A stretch of 64,000 bases of DNA from Apostichopus japonicus (GCF_037975245.1 NC_092561.1:4638001-4702000); one strand, 5' to 3'; positions 1 to 24,185 are shown, counted from the stretch's first letter. Translations and numbers: made by a program. Notes: generated from the sequence alone by a model not told the origin.

Positions 1-47
1 CGTAATTCATATTTTGAGCTGGAAAGTGTTCTTTCTTTTGAATTTAC

Positions 48-3000
48 TAGTAAGAGTTTTTCATAAAGGGAAAAGAGAAATCCAAATGGTTGGTGCAACT
101 AACCTGTTTACGGTTGTGGATCCACGGGGTTAATGTGATATTACAATGTTGTACATCGAAAGGGAAAAATCGTACAAGTAGTTTACAAAATGTGGAAGTA
201 ACGACGACAGTGTCCCAAAGGATGTTTCCCTCGTAGTCGACGGTTGCGATCAGGTTATTTTTAGAATCGAAACTTTCGCCAGTGCTGGAGAAAAATAAGT
301 TAGGCTGAGTGAAAGTTGAGATTCGTGGTTTGGAAGGTGAATGTAGTTTTATGTAGTCATCCCTAATATTCAATTGCGAACCTGTTGAAATATGAAGTAT
401 GCACATTTTGTAGATGTTGCACCATTGGAATTATAAGAATAAAACTCTCTAGCTCTCAAAAAGCATTTGGATGAAAATATTTATGAATTTGAAAGTTTGT
501 GCTGATCTGAAATTAAAATAACGTTCTAAAGTTTAAGGTTCATAAAGTTCATGCATTCATACCTTTCAGGCACCGTTATGTCTGGTATCCAAATATCCTC
601 GGTTGATACGGATACGCTCTCTATCCCTCTATGATCCCTAGGATCCCAGACAAGTTGCTCGTCGACCCACGTCTGTTGCAAAAACAAATATATCACTTAA
701 TGTTCTCTCGCAGTCTGTTTAATATAAATTCAATGGTTGGCATAAATTCATCAACATTTCTTGGGCAGAGAATAACTTGCGTCATTTAGACATAGACAGG
801 TGAACATTGTGAACTGCTCACGTGTTTGATTTGTGTTTCGTTCATCGCAGATACATGTACGCCCTATGTAGGAAGCTTATACAACAGTATAGGGTCAGTG
901 TAAAAAAATGTGAAATGGAATATCAAAGCCTCTCACGTAATGTAAATAAAACACATTAACAGCATTTTATTATGTTCAAACTGAACATGTTTTATTTAGT
1001 GTAATTACTCACTTTGCGATTCACTTTTTCTCATACCTGAATCACTAAGACTTGGGCTTGCATATGATTATCACTGATAAGTCTGTTCATTTTTTATTTA
1101 TTTATTTATTTTAGCTGTGTCTTTCTAGAGAATTTGGGCGTTGCCTGATAATTAATTGCAAACATGTTCTGATCAATGGTAGGCAGAGATGTGTACGGGA
1201 TTTCAATGGTTGAGGATTTTAACATTCTCACAACTGATTAGGTAAAGCGACATAATCATTTTTGACTTCCTGGGTCTCGAGAAGTGATTTAAGTTTACCC
1301 GTACTTTATGTACGAAACGCTTCACCCCTGAATGATGTCCTCAGCCCAGTCCCCACCCTTTCTAGGCAACAATGATACTCGGCACACACACTTGTTAAAA
1401 TGACTGTAACCATGTCTAGTTCTCAGCATTCTTCCACGATTCTGGTATCTACAAAAAAAACCTCGTTTAGACGGCAAACGTGTGACGGACAACACACCAC
1501 ACAAATTGAATGATTTGTTGGGCAGTACCCATTATGTTGGGTAGTACACATTATGTTGGGTAGTACCTACCATTGTTGGGTAGTACCTACCATTGTTGGG
1601 TAGTACCCATCTTTGTTGGGCAGATCCTACCATTGTTGGGTAGTACCCACCATTATTGGTTAGTTGTTGGGTAGTACCTACCATTGTTGGGTAGTACCCA
1701 TCCTTGGTGTGTAGTATATGCCATTGTTGGGTAGTACCTACCATTGTTGGGTAGTACCCATCCTTGGTGTGTAGTATATGCCATTGTTGGGTAGTACCTA
1801 CCATTGTTAGGTAGTACCCACCATTATTGGGTAGTTGTTGGGCAGTACCCACCATTGTTGGGTAGTACCTACCATTGTTGGGTAGTACCCACCATTATTG
1901 GGTAGTTTTTGGGTAGTACCCACCATTATTGGGTAGTTGTTGGGTAGTACCCGCCATTGTTGGATAGTACCTACCATTGTTGGGTAGTACCTACCAATGT
2001 TAGGTAGTACCCACCATTCTTTGGTAGTTGTTGGGTAGTATCAACCATTGTTGGGTAGTACCTACCATTGTTGGGCAGTACATACCATTGTTGAGTAGTA
2101 CCTACCATTTGCATGTCACTTTTAAGGACAACTTGCTGGCTCTGTTCTTCCTGTTGGATAACAAAGGAGAAGTTCTGATTACAATTTTCAACGTTTCTTC
2201 AGTTATCAGTAACATTACATTCCCCTTACACAAGCGTCCCTTCATTAGGACTGATATCTTGCTGCCAATTAAGTTATACGTTATCTTTCAATTATTATAT
2301 AAGATGATAATGATGGTGATGATCGCTAAATAGTAAGCAATTAATAATTAAACATTAATGAAATGACGAATGAAGGAACGTACGTCGTTAACTTACAATG
2401 TCATCATCAGGTCTAGGCATTAGCTGAATTCCCGACAAAATATTAGCTTATGGTTAACCCTATACCTGATTCAATTTCACCAAGATAAGACTCTGTTCGG
2501 TTTTCTTCCACGTAGCTTTCTATGAGAATATCTTGTGAGTGTTACGTGTCATTTCATTTAGTGGTGATTATTTTTACTTACAAAACTGACGAGCGCTACC
2601 GGACTTGCTTGTAGTCCTACGTACATTGTTGTGTTTTGATTCAGAACAGGCCTAGGTGATCGTGGGCCGTAAGTATCCAACAACATTTCTAGAAGACGAG
2701 CCTGGGGAGTTCGTATTTGATCGTAATCGTCTCCCGGTTCCTCATCTGAAAATACAACGTGTATCTTAATACGTGATATCGAATCTCCAATTCGTCATAA
2801 CGAATTTTTAAGCTCGTAATAAATTTGTTAAGTACGAATTTGAAATGTGTTTATTGCGTATTTAACAATTCGTTATTACGAATAAACAGCGATATAACAA
2901 ATTAAAAAACTCGTTACAACGAAACTGAGAATTTGTTATAACGAGTTAGCAATGATATAATATAAACTTCAACATGTACGTAATGGGCCACGGTAGTTTA

Positions 3001-5261
3001 AGACACAGCAGAATGCAGTTATTTTTTTCTCTATCATTCAGTTAAATCTCGGGGATATATCTATGATATTTATAGGAAAGAGGACATTTTCTGAAATTCT
3101 GTTGCAATCTACTTTCAATGTATCTTTCTCACACGAGATATGTTTGCCTTCAATGCATTTTTTCACAGATAAACCCGTTCTTACTCCAGAGAAATTATTA
3201 TTTTACTCCATGGATAATTATTTGTATACAAGGAAAATAAAGACTATGCCAGCTTAGTCTTAGCTGAAATGACAACATCAACTCTGTTGCTGCCAGACGA
3301 ATTCACAAAATTTAAATATCCACTGTAAAATATACTGTTAGGCTTTGGTTTGAAAGATACAGAAAGAAACTTTAACCACCGGCGTATCCCTTTAATGTTT
3401 AAAGTAGTCAAACATTTCCATATGGTTTTTGAAATATTCCGATATCTCTTTTCGTATGTGTCACTGCTTGAGATATTTCAAGATGCTGTCACTGCTTGAG
3501 ATATTTCAAGGTGCTGTCACTGCTTGAGATATTTCAAGGTGCTGTCACTGCTGAGGTATTTCAAGGTACTATCACTGCTTGAAATATTTCAAGGAGCAGT
3601 CACTGCTTGAGATTTTTCAAGGTACTGTCACTGCTTGAGATATTTCAAGGTGCTGTCACCAGGGCCGGATTTACTAATGGGCAACGTGGGCAGCTGCCCA
3701 CGGGCCTCCACAACAAGGTGCCTCCACATACTTCATGAAAAAATATATATATAAGGGGAAATTTTAAGAAAAAAAAATAAATGTAGGCTGACAAATATCA
3801 TCAGTATTATATCCATGTTTATATGATTGATCATGATTGCTCGTTCGTACTGAGAGTGAGAGAGGTTGTAGCAACCTTTTTACTTGTACTGAAAATTTTG
3901 CAGGCAAACAGGCCTACATACCGTAATGAAAATTCTTCAGAAATCACAAAATTTACTTCAGAAATCACAAAATACTGCACCATTTCGCATCCAAGAACCC
4001 TTAATTATTGGAAAAAATCCAATACCCCTCCCCTTACACACCTCCCCCAGGACGGCGATCACTGGAGGGGGCCTCCACCACTGAAGCATGCCCGCGGGCC
4101 TCCACATGTCTAAATCCGGCCCTGGCTGTCACTGCTTGAGATATTTCAAGGTGCTGTCACTGCTGGAGATATGTCAAGGTGCTGTCACTGCTTGAGATAT
4201 TTCAAGGTGCTGTCACTGCTTGAGATATATCAATGTGCTGTCACTGCTTGCGATATTTCAAGGTGCTGTCACTGCTTGAGATATTTCAAGGTGCTGTCAC
4301 TGCTTGGGATATTTCAAGGTGCTGTCACTGCTTGAGATGTTTCAAGGTGCTGTTACTGCATGAGATATTCCAAGGTGCTGTCACTGCTTGAGATATTTCA
4401 AGGTGCTGTCACTGCTTGAGATATTTCAAGGTGCTGTTACTGCATGAGATATTCCAAGGTGCTGTCACTGCTGAGGTATTTCAAGGTGCTGTCACTGCTT
4501 GAGATATTTCAAGGTGCTGTCACTGCTGAGATATGTCAAGGTGCTGTCACTGCTTGAGATATTTCAAGGTACTGTCACTGCTTGAGATGTTTCAAGGTGC
4601 TGTCACTGCTGAGATATGTCAAGGTGCTGTCACTGCTTGAGATATTTCAAGGTACTGTCACTGCTTGAGATGTTTCAAGGTGCTGTCACTGCTTGAGATA
4701 TTTCAAAGTGCTGTTACTGCTTGAGATATGTCAAGGTGCTGTCACTGCTTGAGATATTTCAAGGTGCTGTCACTGCTTGAGATATTTCAAGGTGCTGTCT
4801 CTCTCTCTATCTTAGTGAAACACGTTCGGTATAATACCGTTACCTCTCACACTCTGCAGATAGGGTGAGGGCTACTTCTGCACTCTGAATGCACGAGCGA
4901 GATATTTACATTATTCGTAGACACTGTATTTAGTATAGTTACTATTTATCAGCAACCTGCGAAATCAGCACTTGTGTAGTTGAACCATCATTACAGTTGA
5001 CATAGGCCTAACCTGGTTTCATATACATACCTGTATGTAGCTTCACGAAGAAGTGGATTTACTCGACGGTCCTCAACCAAACCATTTGCTCTTATTTATA
5101 ATGAAATGACGACATAAAAAGTAAACAGTCTTACCACATTCTCTGTCCCATGGATCGCCTTTGACGGACATTGTGACCAAAAGAATGCAGACTAGAAGAC
5201 CTAGTACGAAAATCGTAACAGGCGAAGCCATCTTGGTGTTCAAAGTATACTGATGATTCAC
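48..5261 (-). CDS. Cys-loop ligand-gated ion channel, nicotinic acetylcholine receptor-like subunit (5' part: extracellular domain)
   Basis: Five exons read on the minus strand: 5135-5261, 2582-2745, 2466-2519, 563-672 and 48-362. Phases join cleanly (1, 0, 0, 2) and give 256 residues with no stop. Exon 1 holds a start Met (5261, or the in-frame Met at 5231) and a hydrophobic signal peptide. Exon 2 carries the family pattern ARLLEMLLDTYGPRSPRPV. The 54-bp exon 3 continues as KLNQ into exon 4, TWVDEQLVWDP, then loop A as WIPDI. Exon 5 holds the Cys-loop: two Cys with 13 residues between, containing FPFD. Known for the family: a pentameric plasma-membrane channel opened by a transmitter. The loop C vicinal Cys region and four membrane helices would lie left of base 1, so alpha or non-alpha type cannot be decided. 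Loop A lacks the usual LYN after WxPD, so the subunit is divergent. The exon 5 acceptor was chosen at 363-364 because it keeps phase; a better-looking acceptor at 371-372 breaks the frame. Confidence 0.88.
1510..2110. repeat. Minisatellite, about 20-bp unit (receptor intron)
   Basis: About 30 imperfect copies of CCATTGTTGGGTAGTACCTA, some with a GGGTAGTTGTT insertion. It lies in the intron between receptor exons 3 and 4. The ORFs across it are repeat artefacts. Confidence 0.9.
2785..2960. repeat. Cluster of short palindromes built on TAACGAATT
   Basis: Irregularly spaced AT-rich words of the type AATTCGTTATAACGAATT, in both orientations, immediately upstream (in gene sense) of receptor exon 2. 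No clear unit length. Function unknown. Confidence 0.5.
3459..4798. repeat. 28-bp satellite array, interrupted by a transposon
   Basis: Tandem copies of a 28-bp unit beginning TGCTGTCACTGCTTGAGATA, with occasional deletions (for example CTGCTGAGG variants), in receptor intron 1. The array is split at 3660-4124 by a hAT-like element. Confidence 0.93.
3660..4124. mobile_element. Non-autonomous hAT-like transposon inside the 28-bp satellite
   Basis: Ends CAGGGCCGGATTTA and TAAATCCGGCCCTG are perfect inverted repeats of 14 bp. The element is flanked by identical 8-bp copies GCTGTCAC (3652-3659 and 4125-4132). Removing the element and one copy restores a normal satellite unit. An 8-bp duplication and CAGGG ends are hallmarks of the hAT superfamily. 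At 465 bp with no transposase it is non-autonomous. Confidence 0.88.
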
Positions 5262-6292
5262 TAATTAGGTGGTCCTTGTGTAATACCAAATTGATGTTAC
5301 TCTTGATTACAAACTAGTTAGTATAGTTTGTGTGCTGCTTGTAATAAATATTACTTCAGTAGTATGGTACCACCCACACTATCGATACGCTATTTAGTTT
5401 TATTTGGTTCTATTCTATAGGTATATAATGTATATAGTACGTATGGTTGGATGACTATATAGTTATTCCCTTAACCAACATGTACTACTTATAGAGGTCA
5501 AAGGGTGCTTCGTCGTGCAGAAAGTTGTAATTCTAAAGTTTCTATTCATTCATTGATGCGTGCAGTACGGGTTAAAGCTGTTCTGCCAGTCTTCTACAAC
5601 GAGACGTTTAAAATAAAGCTGGCGCTATGCTAAAATACACTGCACGCACCGCCTCCAAGGGAGCCACCATCTTAGAAACCTAAAAGAGAATACTTGAGAA
5701 AAAGTTATTTTGCAATATTTGCAATAAACTGCCAGGAAATAACATCGAGCGATCTTTGAGCTATACAGGGTGTCTGTTAAATAGAATTTGTACCGTATTG
5801 CTCCAAAATTATGACAGAGAAATTGACTGTAATTTGTTTTTATCTTTATTGTTCAAGCGGCCTTTGGTGAGGTGACACACATTAAAACTTACCCACATTA
5901 TTGTATTACTCAATATAAGTCAATACTCTTCATCGTGATCACGTGATTCACTTATTATCATTTACACTGCATAAACTGTTTTATACTTTTCAATATATCA
6001 TATTTGTTCTTCTGCACTTTTGATCAGCAGCTGTGTCAGGTGGTTGTAAGAAATGTTCGATCATGCATATTCATTACTAACTTTCAATCATTACATACTC
6101 CATCATGCTTAATACGCTTACCGTCAATTCAATGTGTGATTGTTATTTTCATATAAATATAACACAATTAATACTATTATGACAGTTGCTAGCCGACGAT
6201 TTGTCGAAGAATCTAATAGAATCAGTCTGACTATTTGTTATTCAATTGATGAATAAGTTTGAGTGTTACAGTTCAGTTTGATCAATTATAGG
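5262..6292. other. Intergenic, upstream of the receptor gene
   Basis: AT-rich sequence upstream of the receptor start codon. It presumably contains its promoter and 5' UTR, but I see no recognisable TATA box, repeat or coding segment. Confidence 0.4.
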
Positions 6293-6630
6293 TTAAAGGA
6301 ATTGAAGACTCGCCTCCAACCGCGTGCCGCCCTCTGAAAAAGTTAACTTTCCGTTGCTTGCAAGTGAAGTTTTCTTCTTGTCGCTACAAAATGCAGACTG
6401 TAATGAAACGTGATACCTTGTTATCTATTATCTAGACCTGATTTACACTGTGTTGTGGGTATTGACCGTAGCTGCATGTAGTGACTGTACACTAGTGTCT
6501 AATTACCGACGGTAGCAAACTGTGTGTGTATTTTCTGGGATCGATGGTGGTGTCTAACACTTCTGTTACACCTCATTCTAAACTAGGTCAGATTACCGGC
6601 ATGAGACGTTTCTTTGTGCGCGAGTCTTCA
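6293..6630. mobile_element. TIR element with TTAAAGG ends (copy 1, right end clipped)
   Basis: Left end TTAAAGGAATTGAAGACTCG. The inverted right end is recognisable as CGCGAGTCTTCA near 6620 but stops short of TTAA. The interior matches the element at 52886-53364 in inverted orientation, including a shared ACCTAGTTT/TGAGGTGTAACAG stretch. TTAA at the ends hints at a piggyBac-type target, but no transposase is present. Confidence 0.65.
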
Positions 6631-7167
6631 GCCAAACACAAGCGCCTATTTTATAGTAACGAAACCAATGATGCCAGGTAAATGGTCATATAACGCTGCT
6701 GCAAAGCTGAAACCGTTGTATCCAAATTGGAAATAAGAGACAATTATTTTAGGTGACTTCTCTCGTTTTAGAGGAATTATGATTACAAATAAGATCACAA
6801 AAAAAAGACATATGAGAATTTTACCTTTAATAAAGCAAGGAAGAACATTTCTCATTGACAATTTAGACAGGTTGAGGGGAGGACAATTATTAAGAATCAT
6901 CGATAAAGAGCTCATTAATTAATTGAGTTGCGTTACTCTTCATGCTGTAAAGAAACCTTTGTAACACAGTAAATTATTTGTTGGCTTATAAATTCTCAGA
7001 CAGCGTTCTTACTTGATTTATTTTGATAAAATAAAGTCAGTCTACATTCATTTTGGTTAATTTTCAATTGCTGCAGAGTGTATAGTTATGCCTCTGAATC
7101 TAACGATGTAGCAATGGATCTTGTAAGTTTAGAAGAAAATTATCAAACATTTATTTTGTATTTATAT

Positions 7168-7533
7168 CGGTTTACAGTCTTGTTCAGGGCCAAGGCCCTC
7201 TCACACGACTTTACAACCGAGGTCATTAGTAACTTGACACACCTACACACCAAAGTGTGCACAATTCAATCAATCTCTCCTTGGGCACCACAGTGCACCA
7301 CAACCACGTGTCACACGGGGGACTTCCTATATATAGGGCGCAGCCACAAACCGGCGCACGCAACTATATTTACAAGTTACCTCGAAAGTCCCCATTTATA
7401 CACCTGGGTGAAGAGAGGCAATGGAGATAAAGCGCCTTGCCCAAGGACACAACGCAATGATCTGGCCAGGGCTCGAACCTGTAGTACTTAGATCACAAGT
7501 CCACTGCCTTAACCACTTGACCACAACGCCCTC
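7168..7533 (-). mobile_element. tRNA-derived SINE (family 1, copy A)
   Basis: On the minus strand the element starts at 7533 with a tRNA-like head: box A TGGTCAAGTGG and box B GGTTCGAGCCC. A conserved central part follows (CCTTGGGCAAGGCGC, then TTCACCCAGGTGTATAAATG). It is about 90% alike to the copy at 11300-11690. It lies between the receptor and TH genes. Confidence 0.88.
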
Positions 7534-8074
7534 ATTCCAGGCTAAAATCAAACATCTTACATACCATTTGCTAGTTCTCAATTAATTTTTGTCCTATTTT
7601 ATACTAGTGAGTTTTATTGTGCCTGTTATAGTATTTTTGTTTTGCTAAATATCAAAGGGGTTTCGTATAAAATCGGTTAGTGTTAATACAAGTTTCATTA
7701 TAGCATGTCATAAGCATTGAAGAAACGTTGGCAAATAGTAAGGCGCATCCTAAATTCAATAATTACTATAATATGACATAATCAATGAAATATATCTTTA
7801 AATCTAACAATAACTGGCTAAGTTATTTCCATAGTTTACAAAGTGTATAATACCAAGCACACGCTTCCTTTTAAAAAAAATCCAAACCCGACAGTAACTG
7901 GTAAATGCTATAGATTTAAGCTTTATGAATAATCATGCATGTACTAATTATTATGCAATTAGACGGTAGTAAAAAAAAAACAATACATTGTTGTTAGTGC
8001 CAGTCGTAGCCTACTGACAAGAAACGGCATTTTGAAGCCATAACATATATACTTACAGATACTAGAACAATACA

Positions 8075-8080
8075 TTTATT
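8075..8080 (-). promoter_or_regulatory. Candidate TH polyadenylation signal AATAAA
   Basis: AATAAA on the minus strand, 173 bases past the TH stop codon. Chosen by position only; no cleavage evidence. Confidence 0.4.
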
Positions 8081-8252
8081 TACATAACAGAAAGGAAGGA
8101 ATTAAGAGCAACATTGTCATTATTTGACTACATACCCTTCGCACGAATGGATAAAACTAAATTCATTTTAACTGCAACAACTTAACATTCGTTTACTCGA
8201 TTAAGGTGAGCTTTGTGTTGCTTTGTTTAAAAGGTTTCATTGTACAGTAGCT

Positions 8253-20294
<12,042 letters not shown>

Positions 20295-20416
20295 CTTGCA
20301 AAAAGAAGAAGAAAAAATCGATAAAAAGCAAAACAAGACGAGTGGTTTCTTGTTACACTGTGTACTAATTAGTACCGTCTTTGCATGATGACATAACTAG
20401 AAGTTTCTCCGTATAT

Positions 20417-20483
<67 letters not shown>

Positions 20484-21849
20484 GTTTAAATTTTCTTAAC
20501 CGTCTTCATATCCTCAACACTTTATATAGACGACATTTATTATTTATTAAAGCTAATGTGCTGATATTTGGTCACATTTATTTAAACTCACGTAGTGCTT
20601 TTTCATTTTTCGAAGAAATTCATATTCCACATGCCAATGTTTTATTTTGTAATTTTATTTTTATTCTTTTACAAAAATAGCATCAATTTTGCGATCAAAG
20701 ATACAAGTACAAGATTGGAAAGGATTCGAATTATAGGGAAAATTACTGAACCAGAAACGTCAATTTTAATGTAGTCCCAGTTTCATCCGTATATAGGGGT
20801 TATCAATGATGAACATTTACTCGTAGTTGAATAAGTTAAAGCTGTGAGTCGTTTAGTTTAAATTCTGTAAACAATGGTCCATTTTGTTGGATCATACGTA
20901 GTCAGTCTGTTGTGTAGTGACAGAGATACCGTTTTGTGATGCAGACACTATCTAGATTTTATTATCCGCCGATGTTTGTTATTAAACGACATACAAACTG
21001 TTTTGTGATGTAGACAACAGTCGACATTTTATTATAGATCAACGTTCGTTATTAAACGACAGAGAAACCTGTATTATGATGCAGACACTGCAGTCAATAT
21101 TGTATTATACGCCAATATGTGTTGTAACGACATTCAGCGGTTATCATAATGTAACAATTTGTTTCCACAATATTAAAGGTTAGTCTTATGACTTCATTTT
21201 GAATAATTATAAACCATTTTGCCAATCCCAATTTCTTAGTACATATTTATGGTGTATATATATGTTCTGATCTCGATTAAGTCGTATAAACATCTTCGTC
21301 AAGGGAGTATCGAGTTTAACAGCATTGCGTTGGGTAATTATATGAAATACATAACATCACACATTTCGGGGTATCTTACGTAACAACTCTCAATAATTAA
21401 TCACTTTAAGCTTATGGCAATCCTGTAAGAAATGTTCCATTTTCACCACTATGAAGCCGTGGAGCTTTGGAACAAACCTTTAGGAAACGACCTTTTTTCA
21501 GCATTTATCGCATATAATTAATTCTTCTTGGATTCTACATGCAGGTCCATACAAATTAAAATCATTATGAACCGCAAATTTTTGCTGGTATATTTAGCGA
21601 ATTTAATATAGTCAAGTGTTTATCTTGCATATCTTTTAAACGTTCGCGGATAATGAAATTTCGTTTTAATTAAGTCTATACCAGAACTATAAACATATTT
21701 GTTTATTCTTGCTTCCCGTTCTAAAGTCATATTGGTTTTACCTTCAGTAAACGATTGTTGTTCAATGAGGTAGAACGTTGTGGTTAAGAGTGTATAGCGA
21801 TGTTTGACGAAGCAAAATACAAAAGGTTTCCAATATTATTGCTGATTAA
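20295..21849. other. TH upstream region, no gene seen
   Basis: Should hold, or lead toward, TH exon 1. Contains an AT microsatellite (20416-20482) and three degenerate copies of an about 86-bp repeat (about 20880-21140; shared GATGCAGACACT and TTATTAAACGACA). No confident exon or promoter was recognised. Confidence 0.4.
20416..20482. repeat. (AT)n microsatellite
   Basis: Nearly pure TA dinucleotides with AAATAT interruptions. Confidence 0.95.
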
Positions 21850-22036
21850 ATCGCTTCTCGGCCTTTTGGCTAATATCATGTGTAGTATCTGTTCCCTGTC
21901 GAGGGGAATGGTGATACACACCCGACGTTGATCACACATTCACAGTCCCAATGCAAGGGGACTGGGGCTGAGAGCGGATCAGTCGTTTGGTAGTTTGGTT
22001 TTCGTGCCCAGGTTCTTTCCTGGGCGACTTTTTCTT
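21850..22036 (+). pseudogene. U2 snRNA-headed retroposed sequence
   Basis: The first 45 bases match the 5' end of metazoan U2 snRNA (known sequence) at 43 positions, including ATCGCTTCTCGGCC and the branch-site pairing word GTAGTA. The rest does not resemble U2 and has no clear Sm site. It can fold into hairpins: TTCCC/GGGAA, AGTCCC/GGGGACT and CCCAGG/CCTGGG. It ends in TTTTTCTT then AAAAA. Length 187 is close to U2 (about 190). Flanks GCTGATTAAAT (21841-21851) and GCTGATGAAAT (22045-22055) match at 10 of 11 bases, as expected for a retroposition duplication. It may be a U2-derived SINE or a chimeric retropseudogene. It is not a functional U2 gene. Confidence 0.7.
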
Positions 22037-22309
22037 AAAAAGTAGCTGATGAAATGATACTTGTTAACATACAGGCAGTATCAGATACCGAATAATTTGA
22101 TAAATCCAAATCAACTCCTAGCCTTCCCCCAAGCCCTGCCACCTCCGCCTTATAAATCAAGGTGTGTTCAATGTTGTCTCTATATGAATCATTAATTATT
22201 CCTTAGCTAGAATCGAGTTTCGTTATAAAGGTTTCCAAGCCTGTTGTAAGAAAAGCAAGTTTAATTTTCAAAAAAAATGTGTTTTTTTTTGGGGGGGGCG
22301 GTCCATTTC

Positions 22310-22600
22310 TTTACATGGTCCACCCCTGCATATGATATCACCATGGTTACTAATGATTCCCCTGTGAATATATAATATCACCTTGTTTACAGGATAGGTT
22401 ACCACCCTGCATATCATGCTGGTTAATGATAGTCCATCTGTAAATATCATGCACAGTGATTACATGTTGATATCCTAGTACCCTGCAAATTATATCATCA
22501 TGGTTACGTATACTGTCCACTTGTCAATGTATGATATCACCGTGATTACAGGATATCATACCACCTTTTTTATCACCACTGTCACGAGATATTAAATAAC
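22310..22600. repeat. Degenerate tandem repeat, about 60-bp unit
   Basis: Recurring words CCCTGCATAT, TATCACC, GGTTAC and TGATTACAGGATAT over five poorly conserved copies. Confidence 0.5.
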
Positions 22601-22682
22601 CTAGCATGAAGTGCAACCAGGGTGTTGTAACATATAGGCTATTTCCATGTAGCGGTGTCTCTACGCGAGTTGTATTAAGCAG

Positions 22683-22870
22683 GCGCGTATATCCAGGGGG
22701 TGGGGGAAGTTGGGGGCGCGCGCCCCCCGGGTAAGAAAAAGAGGAGAGAAAAAAAGAGAAGCAAAAATGGAAAAAAGAGGGTGGAAAAGAGGAGGAAGGA
22801 AGGGAAAAGAAAAAGAAGAAAGAGAGAAAAAGGAGAAAAGGAGGAAGTAGAAGATAAACGCTAAGACACC
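22683..22870. mobile_element. Fragment with CGTATATCCAGG end and purine-rich tail
   Basis: Begins CAGGCGCGTATATCCAGGGG, close to the end of the element at 48973-49444, then runs into about 130 bp of GAAAAGAGG-type purine sequence. No matching right end was found. Confidence 0.4.
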
Positions 22871-23016
22871 TGGAAGATAAGAGGAACAGTCATAATTACA
22901 GCGCTGATCACTATTATATACACAGGGTAGCCAGTGACGAATCGAGGATATACGGAGGGGGTTTGCGTCCCACCCTACACCTTACACTGAAAAAATCCAT
23001 TTTTCCTCTCTCACTA

Positions 23017-23018
<2 letters not shown>

Positions 23019-23053
<35 letters not shown>
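23019..23053. repeat. (AT)n microsatellite
   Basis: About 17 TA dinucleotides followed by CGCGTGTGTGTG. A second AT run of 14 repeats is at 24260-24286. Confidence 0.95.
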
Positions 23054-23054
<1 letters not shown>

Positions 23055-23293
23055 CGCGTGTGTGTGTATGGGCGCCTTAAATTGTACAATGAAACCAACT
23101 GTGGCTGGTCTCGAACTCGACCGAGCCGTCGGGGAACATGACGAATCCATCACTTCTTGAGATTGTTCCCATCTGCATGAAAACGCGCGCCCACAACCCT
23201 ACGCCCCACTCTAATCGCTTCCCGATGAGTTACGAAACGTAATTAATGACCTTCGCCTGTATTACCAAGACCTTGACAAAATCCGGCAACACA

Positions 23294-24185
23294 TATGGAA
23301 CGCGAAAAGGGCAACCAAATTTCGTTGTCTAAACTAAGTTTGTTGCAGTCTAAACTAAAGTTGTTGCTGCTGTTTTACCACGTTGTTGCTCAAACTCACG
23401 TTGTTATTTTAACTTCCGTTGTCTAAACATACGTCGTGGTCTAAACTTACGTTGTTGCTATCGGCGCTGTTCAAAATTGCTCAACCGCGTAATGTAAACC
23501 AGAATGCAAAATGCATTGAGGTTTCGATGACTTCAGTACACTAGAAAGGTGTTAGTATAAGCAGAACTAGCTGTTACTATAGAAATGGCCCGAACCACCA
23601 TTTTGATACATTAAATAAACACAGGTCAGTCTACTGTACGTGGCTATACACACCTGCACCAAAAACAATAGGGGTCTTGGAGGTCCAAATCCATTTGGAG
23701 TCACCAAACGCAAACTTGTGGAAACCTTGTTTTATAAGCTACCGTATCTCCCACAGCCAGCCTATCAGATAACATGTGCGTTAGTACAACTCATACGAAT
23801 AGGAGGCTGCACGGTAAACAACTTTTAAATTGTTATAATGTTGTACTTATAGGCTATGCATATACGCTGTGAATGTCGGAAATCAAGTACAACGTCGAGT
23901 GTCTAGACAAAGTAACAGCATAAAAATACTGCACTTTTAAACTGATTTCATTGAGCCCCTCCAACAATGTGTAGAGATAATCTAGGAATGTCGGTAATCA
24001 AGTAAAACGAGTGTCGCGACAAAATGCCAGCATAAAATACTGTACTTAAAATTGAATTATTGAACCATTACATGATGTCCGGATATGTTGTGAATGTCGG
24101 CAATCAAGTAAAACGAATGACAGTAATATTACTAAAGACAGATGTTTTCGTCCCGATCGAACACCAATTGCGTTTATTATATGAC
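23294..24185 (+). mobile_element. Interspersed repeat, GGAACGCGAAAAGGG family (copy A)
   Basis: Starts TATGGAACGCGAAAAGGG and then GTCTAAACTAAGTTTGTTGC. It matches 33268-34447 in inverted orientation over most of its length (shared CCACCATTTTGATAC, ACCGTATCTCCCAC and TTTTCGTCCCGATCGAACAC). Class unclear: no coding potential and no clear TIR pair. Confidence 0.7.

Noticed and set aside
1532-2110. Tandem direct repeats resembling a CRISPR-like array
   Set aside because: No unique spacers between copies; eukaryotic intronic minisatellite.
22914-23153. Minus-strand ORF starting MMDSSCSPTARSSSRP as a candidate TH exon 1
   Set aside because: The only phase-compatible donor (GTACAA) is weak, the peptide does not resemble known TH N-termini, and most of the ORF is an AT microsatellite.
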